In this document: piece after piece, positions 31,537 through 42,504 of the stretch
How the letters are laid out: each line of letters opens with the position of its first letter
How positions within the stretch are numbered: the first letter of the stretch is position 1
Assembly: GCA_037157565.1 (NCBI GenBank)
Contig: JAZHRO010000019.1
Span: 24,140,001 to 24,204,000 of the forward strand
DNA length: 64,000 bases
Source: Thalassia testudinum
Taxonomy: Eukaryota > Streptophyta > Magnoliopsida > Alismatales > Hydrocharitaceae
Direction: 5' to 3'
Translations under genes and position numbers: made by a program
Notes under the pieces: generated by a model
Database searches by the model: none
What the model was told of the DNA's origin: nothing
Seen by the model: the letters and a program-made list of their open reading frames with translations, nothing else

Positions 31537-32625
31537 GAGCAATTCACTCGGAACATCCAATTCCACTAACTCGTTGAGTCAAGTTTCCAGTAGTTCACAT
31601 CAATTCTAGAATCTATTTTAAAAATCAACTGACCCAGATCTGCCAATCCAGTTCAATTTTTAAAACCTTCACAATGGCAAATAATAATTACCAATATTAC
31701 TATCATTATTAAAGAATAATTATTAGTTGTATTTCTATATAAATATTCTTATCTTTTGCAAGTACTTTCATATTTTTGCTATTACTTTTTACTTTTTTTT
31801 TAAAGTATATTTTATCCTGTCATATATTTGGGTCAAATAGGTCCATTGGACACCTATCAGCCAACCATGACCTGGTTACATGGAATAGCTACCTCATGCA
31901 TTGAACATCCACCGTAAGCCATTGGATTGACCCAGAACCCAAGGGATAGCAGTTTAGGGTCGGATACCAACACCGGTTAACACCTCTGAAAGGCAGGAGT
32001 CAGGTTTTCCAGAAATGATACTTTAATGTGAAGAGATTCTTTTACTCCTTAGCTGAGCAATCAGAGAAGCACTTAAATAAATAGATTAGTTCAACTAAAT
32101 GGAGGTTTCCATCTTTGCTCTGTCCGACAAAGATCGCATGTTTTTTCACTTCAGACGCATCCGACATGGCCAGCAGTTAGTAATTGTAGCGACCGGCAAG
32201 GTGAAGTGGAAACGTGGTTAAAATTAGCAGTGGGATCTTCATAGGTCAATAACAGGAATTAAGCTTGAAATCTGTTTCATCTGGATGTGCCCGGTTTAGA
32301 AACCACAGCAATCAACCCGAGATAGCTTCCCGTATGCATTACAGCATCACTGTCACCTCCTGAAAGGTAACTCGTCCAAGCAGCTAATGATAAAAAGAGC
32401 AAAATCTAAGGTCCAATGCTGCATGATTTGAGGGCATTGATGGATAAGCTTACATAGTCCGCCAATAAAAAGGAGCTAACAGATAGATGCTGTAGTCTAC
32501 AGATGTAAATTTAACTCGAAAAGGAGCTAGAACCTCAAAATAACTCAAAACAAAATCAGCTTAATTGTCACAAAATACCAACCAAAACAATGAAACATGG
32601 TGAGCAAAAACACAACACAACTTGA
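31537..32625. other. Intergenic DNA downstream of RPS24
   Basis: The last about 150 bp before 32626 are probably the RPS24 3' untranslated region (T-rich on the minus strand, with TTTTGTTTTG-type runs). I see no canonical AATAAA close to the stop. The remainder shows no gene. Confidence 0.45.
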
Positions 32626-35282
32626 TCATTTCCTCTTTCCACCCTTTGCTGCATCCCCAGCTTTAGCCTGAAAAAAAAGCAAAGTGTACTAAGTTTCCAA
32701 TCTCAAAGTAAAAACTTATTGCAAAGTTACAAGAAGAAAAACAAAGTTGATTGGTAAATAAGCCTAATCAAAAGATGAAATTAATGTAAATGCACCTTCT
32801 TAATTCCACGAACTTTCTTTGCCCTGTTTTTCCTCTCCTTGAGTTGCTTCCTTGACTTCTCAACCTTGGTTGCAAGGCCATTCTAGCAATGCATTTGCCA
32901 AATTATCCATCAACATCATTACAATAATATACAAATTCTAGAAATCGCATGAGTTCATAAAATTTACATCTTTCACTTATTAAACAACATATACATGTTA
33001 ATAGTTTCCCTTTGAGGAGAGTCTTTTTGAATATTACTTAGAAAATAAACAAAATTCAGGAAGATGCACATGATATATTTAACCATACTTGCAAAGAAAT
33101 AACAAAAACTAGAGACAAGTATGAGTTGGAAATCATATATGCAGACCTGTTAATACTAAAATGAGTTTCTGTGCTCCCGTACTATTAAGAAATACGAACC
33201 ATATGCCCTCTACTAAATGTAATAAAATATACTTTTCAAGGTATTTTGAAAAAAAGAAGTCTGAATACAGGCAGTGTTTCTTTTGACGTTTGAATTTGTT
33301 GCTGGTTTTTTTCCCTTTCAAAAAGAGAGTTGGCTGCTAATTAATCTGCCAGAGTTGTAGCTGCAAGATTTTGCAGTAAGCTGCTTGTGACTGAGAAGCT
33401 GCAGCTTACAAATAATTACCTAACCGCTGCACAGTTGCATGACAAGAACATAAAACAGACAAGAAACAAAGTTAGCATGATTACAATTAAGCCACAGCCT
33501 TACCCTCAATGAAAATGATAGAAATCCACAAATCAAGTTTCCATTCAGACACTGAGCACCTTTACTTGCCAGTTTGCTTATGAAATCATTTTCGGTACAA
33601 TAGCTAGATCCATTAACTTACCATATAATAGTGTATTAATGTCAACTTGGAATTTTTATTTCAGAGAAACAAAATCTACAGTTTTATTCCCGAAGTGTCT
33701 CATATTTAAGAATATCGGAGGCCAAATTGCAATGGCCATTTTATTGTGTAATCTATTGTAGTTTTCAATCTTGATCAGGATGTGTCCAATAGAGCTTTGT
33801 AATACCAATGAAGTTGACCCAAACCTTCATTATTCTTCAGTTTTTCAGCTTACCGTCAAATAAGAGTTCTAACTCAAGTCACTCCCTCTGCATGGCATGT
33901 GTAGCTCAATCCATGATTTTAGGTATTGTTTCGCTATCATATAAGATAAAAGGAACAACTATAATACTGATTAAGAAAAAATGGTAGCTATAGAAGGGTA
34001 GTTGATAATAAACTCCATGATTTTACTAACATATGTTAAAGTAACTATCTTATAGAATACTCTGCATCTCATTTGATGACATGACTCATATCTTTCTATA
34101 TATTAATTACATAAGTTAGTACACAATTTCTATCTAAACCACTTAAATTTCACCCACACATTTACCTTGGCACTTACCCAAATATCACATTTAAAGTTAC
34201 CGATAAACTAAGCTGCATGTTTTATGCGTACAGAGAAGGGTATCGGTATAAAAAAAGGGTGTCAGAGGTATGACATGTTGATTCCAAAAATGACTAGCTA
34301 TGAGAATAACGAAAACACTATCTTTGTTTAAGGGCGGGCAACATATTCGCATAATAAATTTGTATAATAATAGTTTTAATGATCCGTATGCCCGGCCTAC
34401 ATAGAGTGAAATGCAAAAAAGGCCATTCAAAAAAGCATAATAAAATGTATCCTTGCCACAGTGGTTGCTAGAAAGCCAAATGTGGCGGCTCCTCCGTGAG
34501 GTTCAGGGAACAATTGTAAAGATTTCCCTTCAGGAGTAATACTTTGGCATTCATTGATATAGCCGCAGGCAGCAAGCACAAAGGTTATTTTTGGTTTTTT
34601 CAAATTGTTGTTTAGAAGCATTTGGTGGATTTGCACGTTCATCGACAATTGCAAGGATCACAAAGAACACCATCTACTACAGCACATATTGGCAAAAAAA
34701 AAAACTTTATAAGATCACACAAGTGGGGAGTTGAGAGAAAAGAATCGATTTGTACCCTGATGAGTCTGTACTTGGGCTCGTACTTCTTGGCGTTCTCGAG
34801 GGTGTCGTAGATCAAACCGAACCCCGTGGACTTCCCCCCACCGAAATGCGTGCGGAACTTGAACACAAAGATCGTGTTAGGGTCCTTCACCTCGTAGATC
34901 TTTGCCAACTTCTCCTTCATCTCAACCTTCATCATGATAATAATGAAACACACATCAGTTTCTCAAAAAAAAAAAAAAAAGCGCGCGACTTTATCATCGC
35001 AAATCCCAACGGGTGATCCTAAAAATCTAAACTCGAAGAAGAAGAAGAAGAAGCAGAAGAAGAAAGAATGTACGTACCTTTGACACGTTCGCCCTTCCGG
35101 GGTGCAGCACGTCGATGACCTGATTCAAAGAATAACAAGCATTATTAGCAATTGGAGAGAACATAGTCTGAGGTTTTTGGGAAGCGAAAGGGGGATTCGG
35201 AACTCACGAATTGCTTCCGAGAGAGGAGGCGATTGGTCATGAACTTCCTCGTGCGGATCGTGACGGCCTTAGTGTCCGCCAT
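32626..35282 (-). CDS. RPS24: 40S ribosomal protein eS24 (RPS24), five exons
   Basis: Coding exons on the minus strand are 35282-35208, 35119-35078, 34926-34756, 32882-32796 and 32667-32626 (75, 42, 171, 87 and 42 bp), joining to 138 codons plus stop. All four introns (88, 151, 1873 and 128 bp) are GT-AG and phase 0. The protein starts [18 protein letters not shown] and contains the eS24 signature [14 protein letters not shown] at residues 67-80; the C-terminus is a basic, alanine/glycine-rich tail ending GGKRK, as in plant eS24, and the length is typical. It is a component of the cytosolic small ribosomal subunit, needed for 18S rRNA maturation in other eukaryotes. No break is visible, so this should be a functional copy. 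It is the only host gene found, flanked by retrotransposon debris. Confidence 0.97.
35037..35066. repeat. (GAA)n microsatellite in RPS24 intron 2
   Basis: Mostly GAA triplets with one GCA, next to the exon 2 donor site. Confidence 0.8.
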
Positions 35283-35386
35283 TTATATTGGATTCGGGAT
35301 GAGGATCTCAACTCAAGGAGTTGGAGATATCAGGAAGCGCCGCCGCGAGGTTGAAGTAGTGGCGACCGCTGAGGGAGCAGAGACGC

Positions 35387-35395
35387 AAACCCTAG
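35387..35395 (-). promoter_or_regulatory. Telo-box of RPS24 promoter
   Basis: AAACCCTAG on the plus strand, about 105 bp upstream of the RPS24 start codon. Telo-boxes near the transcription start are characteristic of plant ribosomal protein genes. Confidence 0.65.
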
Positions 35396-35404
35396 TTTGA
35401 GAGG

Positions 35405-35412
35405 TTTATATA
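35405..35412 (-). promoter_or_regulatory. TATA box of RPS24
   Basis: TATATAAA on the minus strand, about 125 bp before the ATG; this places transcription start near 35380, close to a pyrimidine-rich CTCTGCTCCCTC stretch. Confidence 0.65.
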
Positions 35413-35447
35413 GTAACAAAAAGGGTGTGGTTTTTATTCCTCGGAAG

Positions 35448-35453
35448 GCCCAT
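35448..35453 (-). promoter_or_regulatory. Site II motif of RPS24 promoter
   Basis: TGGGCC on the minus strand, about 40 bp upstream of the TATA box. Site II (TGGGCY) elements with telo-boxes are bound by TCP factors at ribosomal protein promoters in Arabidopsis. Confidence 0.55.
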
Positions 35454-35906
35454 GTTTCATTTGAAAGATTTCTTTCTTTGCGGAGGAATCAATTGTTCTT
35501 TCTCGCTTGCATGCGGTTCTAAATTCCCAGACGAGACAATCTTTTTCGTTTTACTTTTGGAATCACCCGCATTGAAGGAGAGAATTTTCTGTTTAAAGTT
35601 TAATATTATCGTATACCACACCACAAATACGTCAAGATAAAATAGGGGCATTAAGAATTGAAATGACTCTGCGATCGTTGGGGAATGTTTAATCTTTTAA
35701 GGTAATTTTTAAAATTGTCACACGAAAATGAATACCTAAGAGTCATTTTACATTTTCTTAGATTTCCACACGTGTTATCGAAATTTTTTGCATATCTACT
35801 ATTTTGTATTCATGGCTTTAGGAAGTTTTCCTAAATTCTAAGACCCTTAGTGTAATTTTTCCATGCATATTAGGCCCACGTGAGGACCTCACACAAAGGA
35901 ACAAAT

Positions 35907-36177
35907 TGTTGGGAATCCACCCATAAATTTTGCGGGCCCACAAGATCCCAACTGACTCTTAAAACCCTACCCTAACCCTTTAAAAATAGCCTCCTCTCGA
36001 GCAACGTGCAACACACCTCATTTTCCTCCTCGTTGATTCCTCCTCGTGTGGCGTCTTGGTGCATCAGAGAGGAAGGGAGGTGGGGGCACATTTGGCGAGG
36101 TCAGCATCACGTAGTGCGAGGCTCCCCATCCCTCTCCATCACGACCACAAGAGGGGGAAAGGGAGAGAAGGCGGGAA

Positions 36178-36211
<34 letters not shown>

Positions 36212-38336
36212 CAGCTCTTTTCCCACTCGGTGCTGCTCCTTGCATGGGGAGCTGTGCATGCAGCAAGGCATGTGGTGCGAGGCAGGGTAGCACGACAGGT
36301 GAGGCCAACGCATGGCGTGGGCTCCAAGGCGTGTGGGCACGAGTCCCCATGGGGGGCTGCATGTAGAGAGAGACAAGCTGAGTGCAAGGCGCACGACACT
36401 CAAGGCGCTTTCAGATGTCTGAGAGTGGTGCCAGACGTCCGGATAGAGTCTCAGACGATTGGGAGTAGCAGCAGACTTCAGGGGAGGAGCGAGGGTGCTA
36501 GGTGGACCTCTGGGCGAGTTTAAGATGTTCGAGACGCACTCTGGACGTCTAATATCGGTGAGAGTTGCGCACTTACTGCAGACAGGCGGTCGGTCCAGCC
36601 AGACCAAGCCCACCTGGTCCGGTTCGGGGTCTATTCGGTCTTCGAATCCCGCAAGTAAGGTATCATCAGAAAGCTAGTGGAATTTCCCACATTTTGACTT
36701 ATGTTTCATCTTATTGTGAGTTTGTTAGGTGTACTGAAAAATCGGATTTAAGCATCTGATGTTCGTCGGGGACTTTGGTTGACATAGGTCACCAGCCTGG
36801 GGAGCGTGTGAGACCGACAGAGGTGTCAGGATCGATTTCTCATGCCCCCATACCTCCCGTACACCTAGGTAGAGTGGTCCATCTTGCTCCGGTGTGTTAA
36901 TTTCATTTGAACACATGTTACAAGTAGTTAGTTAATCAATTATTAAATGCCTGTAAATGTGACTAGTGAATGAAATAGATGATTGCATTAATCTTATAGG
37001 CGAATACACTTACTTGCATGCCCTAACTCTAAATTGATGGACTTTATACTTATTTTACATGTGAAGAATGATTAATGTTTGTCATGAGAAAATGACAACC
37101 CTAATGGTTGAGATAGACTTTTTCCGTAATACGGCTAATTGTCTGTTCCGTGTCGAAATCTAAATTATGCATGGAGATGCATGTTATTCACTGGTGCTGG
37201 GACCAGAATAAAAAGGATTATAACTACACCTTAGTGATAACTGGAAAAATAACTTATCCGCTGTGGTATGAAACTTTGTTAATGATGGGATAATTCACCC
37301 ACTATGAGGAATGGAAATTGTTTAGGTTCTGGTATGGGAGTGAGTTGGCCCTCAGGTATGCACATACCGAAGAGAGCTAATCACCCCTTGTGTAGGGAGA
37401 GAGCTAGCCTTCCCATGGGTTGGGACCCAGGGTAGGAATGATCTTCCTACATCGACTCCTATTAGGCCCATAGGGCCAACCAAGATAGTCGGGTGAGGGT
37501 ACGCAGACCGATGAGGGGCACGGCCCCTGTTCTATTCTATGTTGTACGACTTAGAGAGTATCTGTTAGCAGAAATGACTGACGCGTGACAATGCAGGGTA
37601 GCCCCCCGTGCATTTATTGTGTGTGCCGTAGTCACCGCTATGCCGTGACTATGACCTTCGGGTGGTAGACCGGGTGTAGGACAAATGCAGGGTGTTCTCT
37701 CGGCCAGGAGAGAACCATGTGCAAGTTCTGCATTAGGGAGAACTGCAGCAAGATCGTTCCGTTAGAGAACATGTGAACCAAGAGATAATGGGACCTTTTA
37801 TTAAAATAACTGAAATCACAAAAAAACTAGTACCTAGAAATAGAAATAAATCATGCAAATGTCTGAAATGTTTACTGCTTTTCTTTTTATTAAGTTATAG
37901 TAGTTGAATGTACACTTGCCACTCTACTCAGTTTTTGCTGACGTCTATTACTTGTGTCCAGGACAAGGAGGTGAGTAGCTAGTTCCATTGGCTACGGAGG
38001 GAGCTGGGCCTAGCAGAGCCCAACCTTAGTTGTCCCTTTTCTTTTCTGTCGTAGTGACTCTCCTTTTGTTATCATGAGTATCTAACTTGGAACTAGTAGT
38101 TTAGTTTCCATTTTCTAGTAAGTTGTGATGGCTATGTTGTAATTGTGTTACTCTCCTGTGGAACTGCTTTTCAGTTGCCATTACCTTATAGTTTTCAGGC
38201 TTTTATTCTTTCTTCTAGCTATACTGCATGTGTGGAAATGGATATGTTTGATTTATTACTCGTTGGTCGACTGAGTCTTGGGATAGTCGAGCCGATACGA
38301 CCTGAGTTCCACATGGAGCCGATTTGAGTCGTAACA
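35907..38336 (+). repeat. LTR-like repeat, family B, plus copy
   Basis: Putative ends are TGTTGGGAATCC (35907) and GTCGTAACA (38336), with a TATA-like TTTAAAAATAG near 35980 and a GC-rich transcribed part. It matches 4567-6960 in reverse. The cluster of AGACGTCT-like words is at 36408-36555. No 5-bp duplication is visible at these ends, and no primer binding site follows 38336. LTR identity is inferred from layout only. Confidence 0.5.
36181..36209 (+). repeat. 29-bp poly(G) tract
   Basis: An uninterrupted run of 29 G residues preceded by GGAAGGA and other G-rich words, within the family-B repeat. The exact length is likely to be unreliable in any assembly. Confidence 0.85.
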
Positions 38337-39280
38337 AGAATAGTGATTAATTAAATATCCTAACCATAAAATCGTGTGCAGATGAACCGAGCTACTGATC
38401 CACAAGCAAATGGTGATGTCGACATGACATTGATAATATGGCTTAGAAATATCATGGAGATAGTTGGAAAGCACACATAGTGTGCATCTCCAACACCAAA
38501 ACACGAGTTGCCAAAGCAACTTCGAAAGAACAAGGGCTGCTAAAACAAGCCTAGCCAAAACATGTCGACGAAGCAACTCGAAGAGACAGTGGTTGTCAAC
38601 GCAAACCCACGACAACCAATAAAACACAATCAAACTAATAACAGCCTAAGAAAAGAAAAGAATAGCAGCAAGGAACAAGACACAAAATTGATGTGGTGAC
38701 GAGATGGGTCGGGCGGTGAGACAGAAGTAGGAGACCACAATCATCAACATGGAATCTGGATCACTAGTGATAATTACCACAAACTCACATCGGAATACTC
38801 CACCAAGTAGCAACTAGAGGAAGAACTTGCACCGTATGGGTTTGAAAGTTTAATGATGTCCTTGGAATTAATCGAGCCCTTAATTATGACCTAATGAGGG
38901 AAGCATGAAGTATTTGAGTGTAAGGTTCTTGGATTTAGGTTTTGAATGAATGGATTATCAAAATGTTAAAGGTAAGAGGGTCCAAATGTGAACAACTTGA
39001 TTTCATAGCCCTATTGGAAATTTAAGGATGGTGGGAGGGTAAACTTGATATTTACCCATTTGTTTATTGTAACGAGATGTACATTGCATTGCTTGTGCAC
39101 TACATTTATCCCATCTTCATTTCATTTTCTGCACTGCCAAGCTCTCTCTCCCTACTCACATTCTCTCAACTTCCTCCCCATCACTGTCGGCTATAGGAGA
39201 AGGAGAGGAGTAGCAGTTGCAGCTATTGCAATTGTTACTCTTGCTGCTGCTACTAATGTTGTTGTTGTTGCTGTTGGTGC
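38337..39280. other. Unassigned DNA left of the Copia element
   Basis: No gene recognised. A 125-codon minus-strand frame (38256-38633) crosses the B boundary and has no motif. Near 39120-39280 the strand is CT-rich, then (GTT)n, and the same unit continues at 44215 after the Copia insertion. Confidence 0.5.
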
Positions 39281-40989
39281 TGTGGATTCCCTACTTGGAG
39301 GGGGTGAAATCAGCGTGACGTAAAAAATACGGAATTAAAAATATACCAATCTCACAAAATAAACAATCACACAAAGTACACAGAGATTTTTTAGGTGGAA
39401 ACCCAAACAGGGTGAAAACCACCACCTAACTCTCTCGAGTTAGGATTTTCCGATCAACCAAGTTGATCAAATCCACTAAACGAATCACTTAAACGAGGGT
39501 GATTCAACCTCAATTACAACCACACTACTTTATATGAGGGTAGCGTACCTCAAACCCCTTCTCTTCACGAGAAGGATTTTGTCCCACGAAGGAGACGGGA
39601 ATTCGCAAAGCGAATACCCAACCAAATAATAAAGATAAATAACAACAATCCTATAGAGCCAACAAAGTAATATTTAACCTAAGCTTCTATAGGAATTAAG
39701 ATGCTTCCCTTTGCAAGGAGTGCGTCGAATCGATGACGCGGGTGTGTGAGCTACACAATGGCGCAACGTCTCTCTCGTGAACTACGACGGGAGAGCGGGT
39801 GCGCAAAGGCTTGATGCTCTCAAGATGAAGAACTTGAGCTTGGAGAGTAAGAGCTTTCTTCTTAGGATCAAGAGACACAAAATGGTGTGAAAGTGTATTG
39901 CTAGGTGTGTGTTGGTGTGTCATGAGTGGCAAAGGCTCCCCCCTATTTATAGAGGCCTTAGGAAGGCTTTGGAAGGCTTCCATAGCCGTTGGGTGCAAAG
40001 CCCAAGAGAATCAGGCTGAAATCAGGAACAATCATTGCACTGATAGGGTAATCAGACATCTGATCCTGGCATCGGACGTCTGGAAAACCAGTTTAAGACG
40101 TCTGGGAACAAAGTCAGACGTCTGATTTTAGGCGGGTTTCTTCCTGACATGAATCAGATCTAAACAGGGTTCCAGTGCAAGTCCATCAGACGACATACAG
40201 GACGTCTGGCACTATGTATGGACGTCTGGAAATCTACTTTTCTACGGGAATGGATTTCCAAGAGATTGCAACGGCTATAAGATCTCTGAAAAGAGATTTT
40301 GGGTCTGCCGAGGTAAAATGATCATTTATCAGACGTCTGGAAATGCTTACGGACATCTGATAGGGCTCTAACGGTCATATCCTCCAGTGTTTGGTAAACC
40401 AGCCACGGTCCACTAATTGGACGTCTGGCAAAGTCATCAGACGTCTAGACTAAGGTCTGGACGTCTGATTTCATCAGACAGAGCTAACAAGTCCAGCCTA
40501 ACTGTTATCAGACGTCTGAATCAACAGTCAGGCATCTTAAAACCCATTATTAGACGTTTGTTTTTAGAATTAGACGTCTGAAAAGGCTGTTTAAACCCTA
40601 TATTGGTTTTCTAAGTTCTCTACAGAAAACCTAAGTATCTTAGAGTTGTGCCGGTGTTCCTAGGACTACTGTTAGGGTACTTTGAGGCTCTTTAACATGA
40701 TGTTCTAAAGAACAAAAGGAGCCAGGAAATAAAGACAAAAGTACATGAAAGAAATAAACAGAATTCTATCCTATTCTTCTTGTCCTTCCATCTTCAATCT
40801 ATCGCTCCTCGCGAATCTCCTCTGTTTTCCATCAAGCTCTTCCAATCCATCCTGGATGCGAGCTCGAACTCCGTCTAATCACCTCTCCATTTGCAATTAA
40901 CCTGAAATCTAATACTTCAAGTGCAAATGTTAAATGACACGTGTTTTTTTATCATCAAAACAAACGATCGCGGTGCTCTAGCATCAACA
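39281..40989 (-). repeat. 3' LTR of the Copia derivative
   Basis: A 1709-bp LTR, TGTTG...CCACA on the minus strand. TATA box TATAAATA is at 39944-39951. A palindrome array occupies U3 at 40054-40583. A 100-codon frame at 39696-39998 lies in the transcribed region and is not treated as a gene. Confidence 0.93.
40054..40583 (-). promoter_or_regulatory. GACGTC palindrome array in Copia U3
   Basis: GACGTCTG occurs exactly at 40075, 40097, 40117, 40201, 40221, 40332, 40420, 40460, 40511 and 40573, plus about six one- or two-base variants. Many are complete AGACGTCT palindromes. The array begins about 100 bp upstream of the TATA box. GACGTC is an ACGT-core site of the kind bound by plant bZIP factors; regulatory use is inference. 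Confidence 0.75.
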
Positions 40990-41003
40990 ATCTCCCCCTT
41001 TTT
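40990..41003 (-). other. Polypurine tract of the Copia derivative
   Basis: AAAAAGGGGGAGAT on the minus strand, directly before the LTR start TGTTGATG. Confidence 0.9.
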
Positions 41004-41377
41004 GATGATGACAAAATCATAAATAATAATGCAAAAAATCCTCCCCCTTTTTGACATTATCAAAAAGGTTTGATTGATTTTAAATTTCCTATAACTCCCA
41101 CTTAAAACATGCTCTTCTATGAATTTATTTTAACAAAAGCAATGTCCTCCCCTTTTTGTAACAACAAGATAACTGTTTTTCTTCTCCCCCTTACTAAAGG
41201 AAATTTAGCTAATCTTACATCTCCCCCTTAAAAATTGGTAATTAGCTCATAATTTTTAACTCCCCCTATCTGAATGCTAATGATAAACAAAGATTGGGTC
41301 AAGAATTTTTACCTCACCTACCATGGCCAATAAAATGGCCCAAATGGTGGTGGTAGATGCCACATCGGATGGGGCTC

Positions 41378-42447
41378 TCATCCGTAACTTGAAGGCCCGG
41401 GCATTGGCGCCGGTCTCCAGTCTGGTGGTCGACGTGCGGCGGGTCCATCGTTTGTTCGCCGTCTCGTCGGTCTTCTTGTTCTCCTCCTTGGTCTACACCT
41501 TGGTTCTCCCAACTCGAGTTGACCAGCCTTGAGCTTGTAGGTCCAGTCCTTTGTGTTGTAGTTATCCCTGAAACCTACAAAACAAGATTCCAATTCTTTC
41601 TTCGGTATCCAAGTGAGCTTGGATCCGGATCTATTAGCGGGTCTCCTTGACGGAGATCCTTTCTCAACCTTAGGGCTATAAAAGTTATCTACTTTGTTGA
41701 TTAATTTGTTAGGGTTTTCCCTAAGACATGCAATTTCATTTTCTATAGTATGCATCTTAGTCTTTAAATCAGAAATTTCTAACTTTAAACTATCATTTTC
41801 CTCAATCAATTTAGTATTTTCATTAATTAAATTTTTATTTTCTAGTAATAGGTTATTATCCTTAGGACTAGAGCTACTTTCTAGGTCCTTGAGTTATTTT
41901 TCTAACCTATCATTTTCATTTTTAAGAAAACTAAGGTTCTTTTTAATGTTTTATTTTCTATCTTAAGTGCTTTACTAACTTCAAAAAGTTCATTAAATGC
42001 ATCTTGTAAATCGGTATTTACCTCATTGTCAGAGTCACTTTCGCTGTCGCCCTCTATTGCCATGAAGCCCATGCAGGCAACTTCTTCCTGGGGATTCTCT
42101 TCTTCCTTCGAGCTCATCTCTTCATGAGTTTTTTTTTCTAACTTCCTCTATATCTCGTGGGCGGTAGTGCACTCTTGGATTTGCTTGAATTCCTTCAGAC
42201 TCAACGCGCAATACAAGGCATTCATTGCCTTTGCGTTGAGGTTGAGATTCCGAACCTGATCTTCTGAGTAATCTCTTGTGGGTTTCTTGGGAATCACAAA
42301 TCCGGATTCGCATTTTTCCCACACCCAAAAGTCGTAGGCCTGCAACCACATAGTCATACAATTTTTCCAATAAACGAAATCTATACCTACAGAGTATAGT
42401 GGTCGCGAGGTATCGTGTCCTTTAGTGAACACGAATGCTCCCTCCAT
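41378..42447 (-). pseudogene. Copia gag remnants, pol deleted
   Basis: The first frame (42447-42148) is a typical Copia gag N-terminus with YWKNCM, a W-containing DFWVW motif and the conserved block ending in IQECTTAHEI. After a frameshift/deletion near 42125-42145 a second part (42117-41902) has an acidic serine-rich segment and a coiled-coil start (ALKIENKTLKR). A third part (41809-41378) continues the coiled coil, has TWIPKKELE and ends in an arginine/proline-rich tail. No CCHC zinc knuckle is left. No pol domain follows. Confidence 0.8.
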
Positions 42448-42490
42448 ATCTGGATCCTCGCTGGTTTGTAACGCCGATAACGCGAAACCT

Positions 42491-42502
42491 GCTCTGATAC
42501 CA
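42491..42502 (-). other. Primer binding site, tRNA-iMet type
   Basis: TGGTATCAGAGC on the minus strand, two bases after the 5' LTR end, is the complement of the initiator tRNA-Met 3' end used by most plant Copia elements. Confidence 0.93.
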
Positions 42503-42504
42503 AT

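Noticed and set aside
36006..36613. Several overlapping frames of 90-168 codons around the poly(G) tract
   Set aside because: They are open because of poly(G)/poly(C) and GC-rich repeat sequence; translated runs of Gly or Pro are artefacts.
38256..38633. 125-codon minus-strand hydrophobic frame
   Set aside because: It spans the end of the family-B repeat, has no recognisable motif and no supporting splice or promoter signals.
39696..39998. 100-codon frame present in both Copia LTRs (also 42920-43222)
   Set aside because: It lies in the transcribed part of the LTR and is conserved only because the LTRs are recent duplicates; no motif.
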